DNA from: Balneolaceae bacterium
GTDB taxonomy: Bacteria; Bacteroidota; Rhodothermia; Balneolales; Cyclonatronaceae
DNA: 53,483 nucleotides
Direction of reading: 5' to 3'
Assembly: GCA_007694035.1 (NCBI GenBank)
Contig: RECM01000161.1
Coordinates: forward strand, 1-53,483
How positions within the stretch are numbered: position 1 is the stretch's first letter; each line of letters begins with the position of its first letter. This document shows positions 1-8,897 of this stretch, piece after piece. A model generated the notes under the pieces. It did no database searches, was not told the origin of the DNA, and saw nothing but the letters and a program-made list of their open reading frames with translations. Both the position numbers and the translations under genes were made by a program.

Positions 1-50
1 GGCACACAAAACGGGTTTTGTGTCAGAATTCTGGCTTGGTCGCCCCTTAG

Positions 51-221
51 CACAAATGCCAGGTCGTTAACATCCCTTTGGTTTCAGCTTATCGTAGTGT
101 ACCCAATATTAAGATCAGGCTACATTTTTCGGGAAATAAAGAACTCATCATCATAGGCGGCCCGAATGGGTCCGGTAAAACGGTAGTGTTTCATCCAGTG
201 TGTCTTAAGCCCCATCGGTAG
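51..221 (+). pseudogene. Remnant of a P-loop (zeta-toxin-like) kinase
   Basis: An open frame without a start codon runs between the TAG at 48-50 and the TAG at 219-221. It encodes LIIIGGPNGSGKT (144-182), a hydrophobic strand followed by a perfect Walker A loop, as found near the N terminus of zeta-toxin-like and related small P-loop kinases. Only 12 residues follow the loop before the stop, so no working enzyme can be made. I read it as a decayed gene fragment; the family is a guess from the loop alone. Confidence 0.35.
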
Positions 222-264
222 TCAGAGGTGAATTTTAATAAATCCCGGATTTACCCCCTCTCCA

Positions 265-2733
265 TCACACCGCGTCCACATTCACGGTGATCCGCACTTT
301 CGATGCCCCTTTCGGTTTGCCGGTCTCATAGGCTGCAAACGCCTGGTCGAGCAGTTGTTCGATGGAGGCCGCGCCGAGGGCCACGGGCATCTTCATCAGA
401 CCTTCCCACCGGAACTCATTTTTTATGCGGTGGATGGCGGCTGGGGCCGGACCCAGAACGGGAATGCCGCCGGCCACGCGGATCAGGGCCTGCACGAAGA
501 CCTGGGCCACACGGCCCACCAGCTGGGCGTCGGCCGATTTGAAGGTGAACTGCACAAGACGGGAATACGGCGGCCAAAGCAGGTTTTTACGCTGCGATAG
601 TTCCGCGGCGGCGAAGCCTTCGAAATCGTGGTTCCGGGCATAGACAATAGAGGGATGCTCCGGCTGCCAGGTCTGCAGGTAGACCACACCCGCCTTGGCC
701 GCACGGCCCGGACGGCCAGATACCTGGCTGAGCAGCTGAAACATGCGCTCCGACGACCGGTACGAGGGGAAGGCCAGCTCGGTGTCGGCGTTCACCACCC
801 CCACCACCGTAACATTGGGGAAGTCGAGGCCTTTGGCCACGAGCTGGGTGCCGACCAGGATCTGATGCTCGCCGCGGCCGAAACTGTTCAGGATGCGGGC
901 GTGGGAATCCTTTCCACCCGTGGTGTCCTGGTCCATCCTAAGGATCGAGGAGCCCGGGAACAGTCCGTCGAGCTCTTCCTCGACCCGCTGGGTACCCGAA
1001 CCCACCTGTTTTACGGAACCGGCATCGCAGCTCGAGCAGTTCTGCCCCAGGTTCCGGCTGTAACCGCAGTAGTGGCAGCGCACATGGTTCCGGTATTTAT
1101 GGAAGGTGAGGGCCACCGAACAGGAGGGGCACTCCTCGATATGCCCGCAGGTTTCGCACTGAACGAACCCGGCATACCCGCGGCGGTTATAGAGCAGGAT
1201 CACCTGCTCGTCGCGGTCGAGGGCGTCGGCCATGGCCTGGTAGAGCGGCGCGGCCAGCGGGCCGTGCATGCCCGACGACCGGTATTTTTTCAGATCGATG
1301 ATGTTCACCGCTGGCATGCCGTGGCCGGAGTGGCGCTCGCGCAGCTTGATCAGGGTGTTCTTGCCTTTTGAACTGTTGTACAGGCTTACCAGCGAGGGCG
1401 TGGCCGATCCAGTCACGATCACCGCGTCGCTGCGGAAGGCCCGCATGATGGCCACATCCCGGGCGTGATAGCGCGGGGCCGGATCCTCCTGCTTGTAGGA
1501 ACTGTCGTGCTCTTCGTCGATGATGATGAGGCCAAGGTTTTCGAGCGGGGCGAACACGGCCGACCGCGGACCGATGGCGATGCGTTTCTTCCCATCGCGC
1601 AGCTGTTTCCAGGCTTCGTACCGCTCGCGGTCGTTCAGGCGGCTGTGCAGCAGGGCGATGCTGTTGCCGAAGATGCGGTAGAACCTCCGCAGGGTCTGAG
1701 GCGTGAGGGCGATCTCGGGCACAAGCACAAGCCCGGTGCGCCCGGCCTCGAGCACATGGCGCAGCGCGTGGATGTATACCTCGGTTTTGCCGCTGCCGGT
1801 AACGCCGTGCATCAGAAAATGGTGGTATTCGCCGGCATCGAGGTATCCGCGGATGGCTTCGAAGGCCTCCTGCTGGCTGTTGTTCAACAGGGCGATCTGT
1901 GCGGGATCGTATTCCAGGTCGGGGACCTCCTCGGGGGCGGGAACCTCGGCCTCCGTGAACCAGCCCTCCTTCCTGAGGCGGTTGAACGCGTAATCGGAAC
2001 AGCCCGCGGCCTCGCGGATGTCCCCCGCCTGCATGGGCAGGTCGAGCGCGGCGATGGCTTCAAGGGCCTGAAACCAGACAGGCTTCTTCCTGCCGTCGAG
2101 CGCTTCCTCAGCCGACTGAAGGCGGATGTCAAAGTCCTCCGGCCGGTCGAAAACCGTCACCATTTTGCGTTTTACGCGCAGTTCGGGTTCCTGCCACTGC
2201 TGCAGAATGCCCCGGCGCACCAGGCTTTTGATGATGCGCTCACCCCCATCCCCCCACCGCTTCAGCGCTTCCTTATGGTGATACCGGCCCCTGGTCTGCA
2301 CCTCACCGAGTATATCCAGTTCCTCTTTCGAAAAATTGTTGTCACCCTTCAAGCCCTCCGGCGGCGCATCCCCGTCGTGCCCGGCCAACTTCAGATAAAC
2401 CTCCGCCACGAAATTGAGCCCGGCCGGCAGCGACGCCTGCACCGCCTCGCCGTGGCTGCAGTAGTAAAACTGCGATATCCACCGGGTGAGGTCGATCAGC
2501 TCAGGCGGCATCACCGGTAAACTGTCGAGGCTGCGGACGATTTCACGAACCTCAAACGCCGGTTTCCGATTGTGGCACTCCGTAACCATGCCGATGGCCA
2601 TCTGGTCGCGCAGCGGTATCCACACCCGCATTCCAGGGGCAAGACTGTCGCGCAGTCCATTCGGAACGAGATAGGTAAAAACCTGCCTCACCGGGGTTGG
2701 AAGGGCGATATCGGCATACATGTTTAGGGGCAT
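265..2733 (-). CDS. priA: Primosomal protein N' (replication restart helicase PriA)
   Basis: PriA is a 3'-to-5' superfamily 2 helicase that recognises abandoned replication forks and starts reloading of the replicative helicase. The 822-residue product has the N-terminal 3'-DNA-binding domain (about 1-110), Walker A GVTGSGKT near residue 310, the Walker B motif IIDEEH, and paired zinc-binding cysteines of the CETC..CPSC..CHYC..CSSC type at about 525-570. The C-terminal part has helicase motifs (GTQLVAKGLDFPNV, QVSGRPGRA). Motif IV reads QVSGRPGRA where many PriA proteins have QVAGRAGR. Length is slightly above the usual 730-800. It stands alone and diverges from the HMG-CoA reductase gene across 264 bp. 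An in-frame ATG four codons downstream is an alternative start. Confidence 0.96.
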   Translation of the reverse strand: MPLNMYADIALPTPVRQVFTYLVPNGLRDSLAPGMRVWIPLRDQMAIGMVTECHNRKPAFEVREIVRSLDSLPVMPPELIDLTRWISQFYYCSHGEAVQASLPAGLNFVAEVYLKLAGHDGDAPPEGLKGDNNFSKEELDILGEVQTRGRYHHKEALKRWGDGGERIIKSLVRRGILQQWQEPELRVKRKMVTVFDRPEDFDIRLQSAEEALDGRKKPVWFQALEAIAALDLPMQAGDIREAAGCSDYAFNRLRKEGWFTEAEVPAPEEVPDLEYDPAQIALLNNSQQEAFEAIRGYLDAGEYHHFLMHGVTGSGKTEVYIHALRHVLEAGRTGLVLVPEIALTPQTLRRFYRIFGNSIALLHSRLNDRERYEAWKQLRDGKKRIAIGPRSAVFAPLENLGLIIIDEEHDSSYKQEDPAPRYHARDVAIMRAFRSDAVIVTGSATPSLVSLYNSSKGKNTLIKLRERHSGHGMPAVNIIDLKKYRSSGMHGPLAAPLYQAMADALDRDEQVILLYNRRGYAGFVQCETCGHIEECPSCSVALTFHKYRNHVRCHYCGYSRNLGQNCSSCDAGSVKQVGSGTQRVEEELDGLFPGSSILRMDQDTTGGKDSHARILNSFGRGEHQILVGTQLVAKGLDFPNVTVVGVVNADTELAFPSYRSSERMFQLLSQVSGRPGRAAKAGVVYLQTWQPEHPSIVYARNHDFEGFAAAELSQRKNLLWPPYSRLVQFTFKSADAQLVGRVAQVFVQALIRVAGGIPVLGPAPAAIHRIKNEFRWEGLMKMPVALGAASIEQLLDQAFAAYETGKPKGASKVRITVNVDAV

Positions 2734-2997
2734 GGTGGACAGCTTTTTGCGTGGTAATCGGGTGCATCAAATATCTCATATCCCGGAGAGGGGAACAAAT
2801 CAAACATGAGGTTCGGATGCTCGTTCCGGCCGCCATGCCAGCTGTGTTTTACTGCCCGAACCGGATGCGATGTAATATCCCATCGTTTGATATCTTACAT
2901 TTATGCTCAACATTATGTAACCTGTAGTCATTGGCCCGCATATATTTTTCACTATCATTCCATGGCAGATATAACTCACTAACCCGGTTTTTTAAAC

Positions 2998-4539
2998 ATG
3001 AAAATACCCAGCCTGATCCTCCGGCAGCTCTACAATTACGGAAGTCTGAAGAACACCGAATACGGCGTTCAGTTCAGTCTGAAAAACCGCCTTTCCGACG
3101 CCATTCTGGTCGGTATCTACGACATCACCCTGAACGGCAGCGAGATCCCGGCCGACAAGGTGACGCTGCGCTTCGGCAACGGACTTGCCCTGCAGCCACG
3201 GCAGGTGTCGCCTGAATCGCCGGTAAACCTGGGGCTCCGGGATGTGGTGCATATCGATGTACAGACCGATAACCTGCCCACCGGCAAACACAAGGTGGGC
3301 ATCACCTTTTTGTCGGAGAATTTCGGGAAGCTGGCCCTGAACGTGGAAGACGCCCTGCACGACAACGGGGCAGACCGTGTGAAAATACCCGTCGACAAGT
3401 CGGATGACTACAGCAATCCGGTAATCAGAAGCCGACAGGCATTTGTTGAACAGTTTAGTGGCAAAAAGCTGGAACATTTGCCGAATTATTCATTTGATCC
3501 GGCCATTACCCGCGGAAACGTGGAGGCGTTTACCGGCGTTGCACAGGTGCCGGTTGGCTTTGCCGGTCCGGTACGGGTGAACGGGGAGCATGCCAAAGGG
3601 GATTTCCTGGTACCGCTGGCCACCACCGAGGGCACGCTGGTCGCTTCCTATAACCGGGGCATCAAAGTGGTGAATCTGTCGGGAGGCGTTACCTGCACCG
3701 TGGTGGGCGACAGCATGCAGCGGGCGCCGGTATTCATCTTCGAAAACGCCCGGCAGGCACGCGATTTCGGCAAATGGATCAACGAAAACATGGATTCCAT
3801 CCGCCGGGAGGCCGAAGCGACCTCGAATGTGGCCAAACTGCAGTACATCGACCATTTTCTCACCAACAAGTTCGTGTACCTTCGGTTCAATTACTTTACG
3901 GGCGACGCGGCCGGACAGAACATGGTGGGCCGTGCCACCTTCGCCGCCTGCAGCTGGATCATGGACAGCTACCAGGGCATTTCACGCTTTTTCCTGGAGT
4001 CGAATTTCGCCACCGACAAGAAGGCCTCCCAGGTGAACATCATGCGCACGCGCGGAAAGCGGGTAACGGCCGAGGCGGTGCTGAAGAGGGATGTGCTCAT
4101 ACAGCACCTGCGTGCCGATCCGGAGGTGCTCGACTACCAGAACCGGGTGGCAACCGTCGGCGCGTTCATGTCGGGCGCGAACAACAACGGCGCACACTCG
4201 CCGAACGCGATCACGGCCATGTTCATCGCCACCGGGCAGGATGTGGCCAATGTTTCGGAATCATCGGCGGGCATTCTCTATTCGGAGGTAACACCGGAGG
4301 GCGATCTCTACCTGTCGCTCACCATCCCATCACTCATTGTGGCCACCTACGGCGGCGGCACGGGCCTGGCCACACAGCGCGAATGCCTGGAGGTTATGGG
4401 ATGCTACGGCAAGGACAGGGTGAACAAATTCGCGGAGATCATCGCCGGAGTGGCACTTGCCGGCGAGCTGTCGCTGGGCGCAGCGATTTCGTCGCTGGAC
4501 TGGGTTTCGAGCCATGAGGAGTACGGGAGGAACAGGTAG
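2998..4539 (+). CDS. Hydroxymethylglutaryl-CoA reductase (class I-like)
   Basis: HMG-CoA reductase makes mevalonate from HMG-CoA with NAD(P)H, the committed step of the mevalonate route to isoprenoids. Recognisable family motifs are ATTEGTLVASYNRG (catalytic Glu), DKKASQVN (catalytic Lys), TGDAAGQNMVGRAT (catalytic Asp) and GQDVANVSES. A His in SSHEEYGRNR at the extreme C terminus matches the catalytic His region of class I enzymes. The first 140 or so residues precede the catalytic core and have no membrane segments, so the enzyme should be soluble. No Shine-Dalgarno is visible before the ATG. Its G+C-rich codon use contrasts with the flagellar block that starts about 150 bp downstream. Confidence 0.92.
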   Translation: MKIPSLILRQLYNYGSLKNTEYGVQFSLKNRLSDAILVGIYDITLNGSEIPADKVTLRFGNGLALQPRQVSPESPVNLGLRDVVHIDVQTDNLPTGKHKVGITFLSENFGKLALNVEDALHDNGADRVKIPVDKSDDYSNPVIRSRQAFVEQFSGKKLEHLPNYSFDPAITRGNVEAFTGVAQVPVGFAGPVRVNGEHAKGDFLVPLATTEGTLVASYNRGIKVVNLSGGVTCTVVGDSMQRAPVFIFENARQARDFGKWINENMDSIRREAEATSNVAKLQYIDHFLTNKFVYLRFNYFTGDAAGQNMVGRATFAACSWIMDSYQGISRFFLESNFATDKKASQVNIMRTRGKRVTAEAVLKRDVLIQHLRADPEVLDYQNRVATVGAFMSGANNNGAHSPNAITAMFIATGQDVANVSESSAGILYSEVTPEGDLYLSLTIPSLIVATYGGGTGLATQRECLEVMGCYGKDRVNKFAEIIAGVALAGELSLGAAISSLDWVSSHEEYGRNR

Positions 4540-4622
4540 GGGAGCTTTTGATCTTTTTAGCTTTTGTTCTATACCCGATTTCCGATTGAGTCTGCACTTC
4601 CGAACATGGTAAAAAAAATATT

Positions 4623-4648
4623 TAAGTTTTTCCGGTTTCTGCCGATAA
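4623..4648 (+). promoter_or_regulatory. Sigma-28 (FliA) promoter of the fliS operon
   Basis: TAAG at 4623-4626, a 14 bp spacer, then GCCGATAA at 4641-4648. This matches the known flagellar sigma-28 consensus (TAAA-N15-GCCGATAA) with a perfect -10. It lies 48 bp before the fliS ATG. The same TAAG-N14-NCCGATAA form recurs before three other genes in the window. Confidence 0.88.
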
Positions 4649-4695
4649 CTACAAATAAACCAACCTCTATTTGCAGTACCGGCAGATATCAGATT

Positions 4696-5031
4696 ATGAA
4701 GAATCCACAACAAATTTATCAGCGGCAGGCCATCATGAATGCCTCCAAAGAAGAGCTCATAGTTAAGCTTTACAACTTTGCTATTGTTGCCTGCCACCAG
4801 AAAGACGGTAACCGACTGCAGGAAATTCTGCAGGTTTTAGTGAAGTCGTTAAATTTTGAGTACGAAATCTCCGGATCGCTCTTCTCTATGTACGAATATT
4901 GCCAGGCACAGGCTGAAAAAGGCGAATTCGAGGAAGTGAGAGATCTGCTTGAGCCAATCCGCGATACCTGGGAAGAATCTGTGGCCCGGGGGCAGCAGTC
5001 TTCCGGTAATCTCAACGTTTCAACAGGATAG
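4696..5031 (+). CDS. fliS: Flagellin export chaperone FliS
   Basis: FliS binds the C-terminal helices of flagellin in the cytoplasm, prevents early polymerisation and delivers it to FlhA. The 111-residue helical protein begins with the family-typical QQIYQRQAIMNASKEELIVK, where most FliS proteins have a Y..n.v.tas..eLv.mLYdG segment, and keeps the expected short length. The upstream in-frame ATG at 4564 lies before the sigma-28 promoter at 4623-4648, so the ATG at 4696 is the real start. It is the first gene of fliS-fliD-(fliT-like)-(flgM-like). The fliD gene follows after 8 bp. Confidence 0.9.
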   Translation: MKNPQQIYQRQAIMNASKEELIVKLYNFAIVACHQKDGNRLQEILQVLVKSLNFEYEISGSLFSMYEYCQAQAEKGEFEEVRDLLEPIRDTWEESVARGQQSSGNLNVSTG

Positions 5032-5039
5032 GATGAACC

Positions 5040-6410
5040 ATGGCTAGCATAGGCTCCGTTTTCCGGCAAAGTAACCCCTACGAAGATGCCATCAAGCAGA
5101 TCATTCAACTTGAGAGTATTCGGAAAAACGAACTTCAAACCCTCAGGAATACTGAACAGAGTCGTAAAACGGCATTAACAACGGTTGATGCGAACATGAC
5201 TGCCCTGAGGAAAACACTGAATAATTTTGCAAGTCCTGTAGATTCACCAATCCGGCAGCAGTTGGCAAACAGCAGCAATGAGTCGGTAATAGCTGTACGA
5301 AACGTTTCTGGTACACCTTTCACCGGATCCTATTCACTTAACGTGGCACAAATTGCCCGGCAGGATATTGTACTGTCTGGGGTTTTGAGTGCCGATGGCA
5401 GTGATTTTACGGGTGGTGGTGGAAACCTGGCGATTCAGATCGGAAGCTCTGATCCGTTGACTCTTGATATTGATACTACTGGCCTTGATAACCGGCAGGC
5501 GCTTAACGCTATAGCAGCCGGCATAAATGAAACTATGGATGGAAGGGTTCAAGCCGTTGTGTATGAAACGACTTCCGGTAGTTTACAACTTTCGCTGAAA
5601 AGTACTGAAAGTGGCAGCGATAATGCCATTAACATTACCGAAGCCTCCGGTAATTTTGCTCTTCTCGGCCTGAGCAACCTGACACCTGCAACCGACCTTG
5701 ATGCCGTTTTTTCCATCGATGGAATCACAATAACCCGTAGCTCCAATATCGTTTCGGATGTTATTCAGGGAGTAACATTTGAACTCCGCAGTAATACTCC
5801 GGGAGATGTAACTCTGCAGGTAGAGAATGACCTTGACAGTTCAGTTGAGGCGGTTCAGTCTTTTATAAAAGACTACAATAACTTGATTCTTGACATTCGA
5901 ACAAAAACGGTAGCCGGTAACCAGAATAGCGATTCTGGACTGCTACGTCGTGACCGGGTACTTCGCCAGCTTACTGTTGAGTTACGCTATGAAAGCATTC
6001 AAGATCTTCCCGGATTTGATATTGCCGGGATCAGTAAACTATCGGACCTGGGTATAGAGGTGCGTCGCGACGGTACCCTGAATCTTAAAGACGAAGCAGT
6101 GCTTAAGGATATTCTCGATAACGACCGCGAAGGAATACGGGCATTTTTTGAATCAGAAAATGGTTTTTCTGCACGGATTTTGGGGAAAATTGATGCGTTT
6201 AACCAGGGGAATGACAACATTCTCAGTTCTCTGCAAAAAGGTGCAGATCAGCGAATAAAGCTACTCGACAATCGAATTTCTGCCCAGGAGAGGTTCCTGA
6301 TCCGCCGCGAAGCCCAGCTACGCGATGAGTTTACCAGACTACAGCAAGTTGTGATTCAGGGGCAGGCCCAGTTCGATGAAATTATCCGAATGCAAAGTAT
6401 GTTCTTCTAA
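5040..6410 (+). CDS. fliD: Flagellar filament cap protein FliD (HAP2)
   Basis: FliD forms the pentameric cap at the filament tip that folds each exported flagellin subunit into place. The 456-residue product has the N-terminal region (SIGSVFRQSNPYEDAIKQII, about 1-100), a middle region with flagellin-like hook-in segments (about 170-260), and a C-terminal helical region with ILDNDREGIRAFFESENGF typical of the FliD C-terminal family (about 260-440). It follows fliS by 8 bp with an AGGA Shine-Dalgarno-like run, under the sigma-28 promoter at 4623. Confidence 0.93.
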   Translation: MASIGSVFRQSNPYEDAIKQIIQLESIRKNELQTLRNTEQSRKTALTTVDANMTALRKTLNNFASPVDSPIRQQLANSSNESVIAVRNVSGTPFTGSYSLNVAQIARQDIVLSGVLSADGSDFTGGGGNLAIQIGSSDPLTLDIDTTGLDNRQALNAIAAGINETMDGRVQAVVYETTSGSLQLSLKSTESGSDNAINITEASGNFALLGLSNLTPATDLDAVFSIDGITITRSSNIVSDVIQGVTFELRSNTPGDVTLQVENDLDSSVEAVQSFIKDYNNLILDIRTKTVAGNQNSDSGLLRRDRVLRQLTVELRYESIQDLPGFDIAGISKLSDLGIEVRRDGTLNLKDEAVLKDILDNDREGIRAFFESENGFSARILGKIDAFNQGNDNILSSLQKGADQRIKLLDNRISAQERFLIRREAQLRDEFTRLQQVVIQGQAQFDEIIRMQSMFF

Positions 6411-6424
6411 TACTTCAATTTCCT

Positions 6425-6838
6425 ATGAAAACTGTCAATATAAACCAGTCAAGCCACATGAATTTGTCGGAAAAATTTGACGATGTTATCAATCTTTCCT
6501 GGCACATACTCACAAGGCTCAACCAGTCTGACATAAGTATGCCGGATATTCAATATCTGTACAGTATTCGCGGGAAAAAAATTGATCAGATAACAGATAT
6601 ACTTGAAGATACCTCTTGCGGTGTGTCACGAAAAAGAGGAGACTTTACATCGATTCTGGATAGACTTTCTATCTTGACGGATCTCGATACAAAGATTTTA
6701 CACAAGCTGCATACCAGACGTGATACCGTAGAACAGGAACTTGGTTACCTCTATTCGGATTACAGAAATGAAGACTCGTACAGGGCTGGTGATCGTGCGG
6801 CGGAGTCTTTAACCACCACACTTAGAATATTAGGTTGA
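6425..6838 (+). CDS. Putative FliT-like flagellar chaperone
   Basis: The 137-residue product is all-helical and charged, with no signal peptide or membrane segment. It sits directly after fliD (14 bp), where fliT, the FliD export chaperone, sits in many bacteria. The segment LDTKILHKLHTRRDTVEQEL followed by GYLYSDYRNEDSY resembles the FliT helix that binds cargo (D.k...Ll..R...l...l......Y). Overall similarity is too weak for a firm name. It is probably translated with fliS-fliD from the sigma-28 promoter and is followed 1 bp later by the next gene. Confidence 0.55.
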   Translation: MKTVNINQSSHMNLSEKFDDVINLSWHILTRLNQSDISMPDIQYLYSIRGKKIDQITDILEDTSCGVSRKRGDFTSILDRLSILTDLDTKILHKLHTRRDTVEQELGYLYSDYRNEDSYRAGDRAAESLTTTLRILG

Positions 6839-6839
6839 G

Positions 6840-7151
6840 ATGCAGATCAAAGACGTTCATAACCGACATACCCTTACCGGTACGGGGAAGCCCGACAGGC
6901 CGCAGAACAATGCTGATACAAATGCCGTAAAAACCCGGGCGACTGCAAAAAGAACTGATATGGCCGAAATCCGCACTGCCGGACATCAGAACGATGATAT
7001 ATCTGTGTCAAAAAAGGAACTAAATAAACTTTCATCCAGATCAATCGAAAACCTCGGAGTTATCAGTAAAAACATAAAAAGCGGTGCCTATGATGCGCCT
7101 GAAATACTATCGAATACCGCTCGTAAGATACTTTCTGATCTGACTGGATAA
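6840..7151 (+). CDS. flgM: Putative anti-sigma-28 factor, FlgM-like
   Basis: FlgM binds FliA in the cytoplasm until the hook is finished and it is exported. This 103-residue product has a polar, probably disordered N-terminal half. Its C-terminal helix pair ends NIKSGAYDAPEILSNTARKI, which matches the FlgM C-terminal pattern (i.nGtY.vd...iA..il..l) that contacts FliA. Being last in a sigma-28 operon would make a negative feedback loop, as in enteric bacteria. The fliA gene is in this window at 23146. The assignment rests on the C-terminal pattern and context, so it is tentative. It starts 1 bp after the preceding stop codon. Confidence 0.55.
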   Translation: MQIKDVHNRHTLTGTGKPDRPQNNADTNAVKTRATAKRTDMAEIRTAGHQNDDISVSKKELNKLSSRSIENLGVISKNIKSGAYDAPEILSNTARKILSDLTG

Positions 7152-7487
7152 TTATTTTACATATTTTAACATTTTGTTATTTTCTGTTTTTCTGGCGCCA
7201 ATTGAAATTTATAAATAGCTGATTTTATTTAAATTACATTATTTTTAAATTAGAATTTTTTTAGATTAAAATATTTAATGTATTGAGAGAGAATGACTTA
7301 GCCTTTTCTTATCAATTTGTTTTTTCCATTTTTTTTTGGCTTATTTGCTACAACATTACGGAACGTAAATAAGTAAGCTGTGTATAACATTTTGCGGGTA
7401 AATGACCTGCCCGACATCATCTAGCGTTTAGAACTCCAGACTGCACATAAAAGATCTGACAACAGAAATTAACTCGGGATAATTAAT
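7152..7487. other. AT-rich spacer before the sigma-54 regulator gene
   Basis: These 336 bp contain no gene. About 7150-7345 is extremely A+T-rich with many A and T runs, which suggests intrinsically bent DNA. A short imperfect hairpin, GCGGGT-AAATG-ACCTGC, lies around 7395-7411 and a TTACG-GAA-CGTAA palindrome lies just before 7372. No terminator with a T run follows the flgM-like gene, and no sigma-28 or sigma-54 promoter matches here. Confidence 0.5.
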
Positions 7488-8897
7488 ATGACGGGTAAAT
7501 ATAAAGTACTGATCATCGATGATGATGAATCCATTCTGAATCTTATTACTGACCACTTTTCAGAACACGATCTTCAAATTGAATCACATTCCTGCCCGGT
7601 GAAAGCGCTAAAATCAATCCGTGATAATGCAATCGATCTGGTTATATCGGATGTAAAAATGAATGAACTATCGGGCGATGATGTGCTGAATTTTGTTTTG
7701 GAAAACAAGCCTGGCACTGGTGTTTTTCTCATGACAGGTTACGGTAATATCAATCATGGCATCAATGCAATGAAAAAAGGGGCGAGCGACTATATAACAA
7801 AGCCATTCTGCCCTGATGACCTGCTTTCCCGTGTTAAAGAATTTCTGAGCAGGCCCGAAACCAATAATCCCGATCAAACAGAGCACGATACTACTGTAGC
7901 TTTAACAAACGGCACTAGAGCGAAATCGAATTCCACCCAAAAAAAAGGCAGTCCCAATCTTTTTATTGGTGAACATCCGAAGATAAAAAGATTGCACTCA
8001 ATTCTCGACCGGCTTGCAAACAATGACGCCCCCGTTTTTATTCGTGGTGAAAGCGGCACCGGTAAAGAGGTATTCGCAAATCTAATCCATTTTACCAGTA
8101 GGCGCAGAGAGAAACCTTATGTGAAAATTAATTGCGCCAACCTTCCATCCGAGTTGGTTGAAAGCACGCTATTTGGCCATATAAAAGGTTCATTTACCGG
8201 TGCAATTACGGACAGCAAAGGTGCTTTTGAAACAGCTGAAGGAGGCACACTACTACTGGATGAGGTCACGGAAATCAATATAAATGTTCAGGCCAAGCTT
8301 CTTCGGGTTCTTCAGGAGCGTGAGTATACAAAAGTTGGCAGTCAACAATCTGTTAAATCAGACGTTCGGATCATTGCGACATCGAACCGAAATCTTACCA
8401 AAGCGGTTAATGAGGGCATCTTCAGGCAGGATCTTTATTACAGGCTTAACGTATTCCCGGTTTCACTGCCACCACTTCGTGACCGAAGAGAAGACATACT
8501 GGTGCTGGCTGAACATTTTGTAACTAAATTTTGCGACCAGTACTGCATAAATTCCAAATTATTGAGCGCTGATATGAAAAGTTACCTAACTAGTATTGAG
8601 TGGAAGGGTAATGTAAGAGAACTTGAAAACCTGGTTCATCGTGGTGTTATAATGGCATATAATGATGATATCATAAACGTAGATCATGTTTTAGATAACA
8701 TTTTTGAAGATTACGACGATGTGTGTACCGAAGTTGTTTTGGCAGATATGCCTTTGCTTCCCATTGAAGAGATGGAACTTCAAATGATACGCAGAGCTCT
8801 GGAAAAGACGAATGGCAACCAGAAAGAGGCAGCTCAGCTACTTGAAATAAGCGACAGAACTATTCGTAATAAATTGCGGAAAATCAATTTTTCCTGA
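7488..8897 (+). CDS. Sigma-54-dependent response regulator (FlrC/FleR-like), flagellar class activator
   Basis: This 469-residue NtrC-family activator has three parts. The receiver domain (1-120) has the acidic pocket DDD at 11-13, phosphoacceptor D55 in ISDVKM, and K in ITKPF. The sigma-54 AAA+ domain (about 160-390) has Walker A GESGTGKE and Walker B GGTLLLDEV. The Fis-type helix-turn-helix (NGNQKEAAQLLEISDRTIRN) lies at the end. The sigma-54 contact loop reads GSFTGA instead of GAFTGA. Its position inside the flagellar block, together with sigma-54 promoters before flgB and flgF, makes it the likely activator of the hook-basal-body operons. The soluble histidine kinase at 41367 is its probable partner. 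Its last 14 bp overlap the convergent TPR gene. Confidence 0.9.
   Translation: MTGKYKVLIIDDDESILNLITDHFSEHDLQIESHSCPVKALKSIRDNAIDLVISDVKMNELSGDDVLNFVLENKPGTGVFLMTGYGNINHGINAMKKGASDYITKPFCPDDLLSRVKEFLSRPETNNPDQTEHDTTVALTNGTRAKSNSTQKKGSPNLFIGEHPKIKRLHSILDRLANNDAPVFIRGESGTGKEVFANLIHFTSRRREKPYVKINCANLPSELVESTLFGHIKGSFTGAITDSKGAFETAEGGTLLLDEVTEININVQAKLLRVLQEREYTKVGSQQSVKSDVRIIATSNRNLTKAVNEGIFRQDLYYRLNVFPVSLPPLRDRREDILVLAEHFVTKFCDQYCINSKLLSADMKSYLTSIEWKGNVRELENLVHRGVIMAYNDDIINVDHVLDNIFEDYDDVCTEVVLADMPLLPIEEMELQMIRRALEKTNGNQKEAAQLLEISDRTIRNKLRKINFS

Noticed and set aside
1465-2520. 351-codon open frame opposite priA
   Set aside because: Antisense shadow of PriA, no recognisable domain, no promoter.
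3262-3274. CCGATAA box in the HMG-CoA reductase gene
   Set aside because: No TAAG at the right distance and inside a coding region.
3774-4517. 247-codon frame inside HMG-CoA reductase
   Set aside because: Overlaps the catalytic domain in another frame; composition is like a shadow, with no start signals.
7188-7203. TGGCGCC...TTGA as a sigma-54 promoter before the regulator gene
   Set aside because: Spacing between the GG and the -12 half is too short, and no GC follows.
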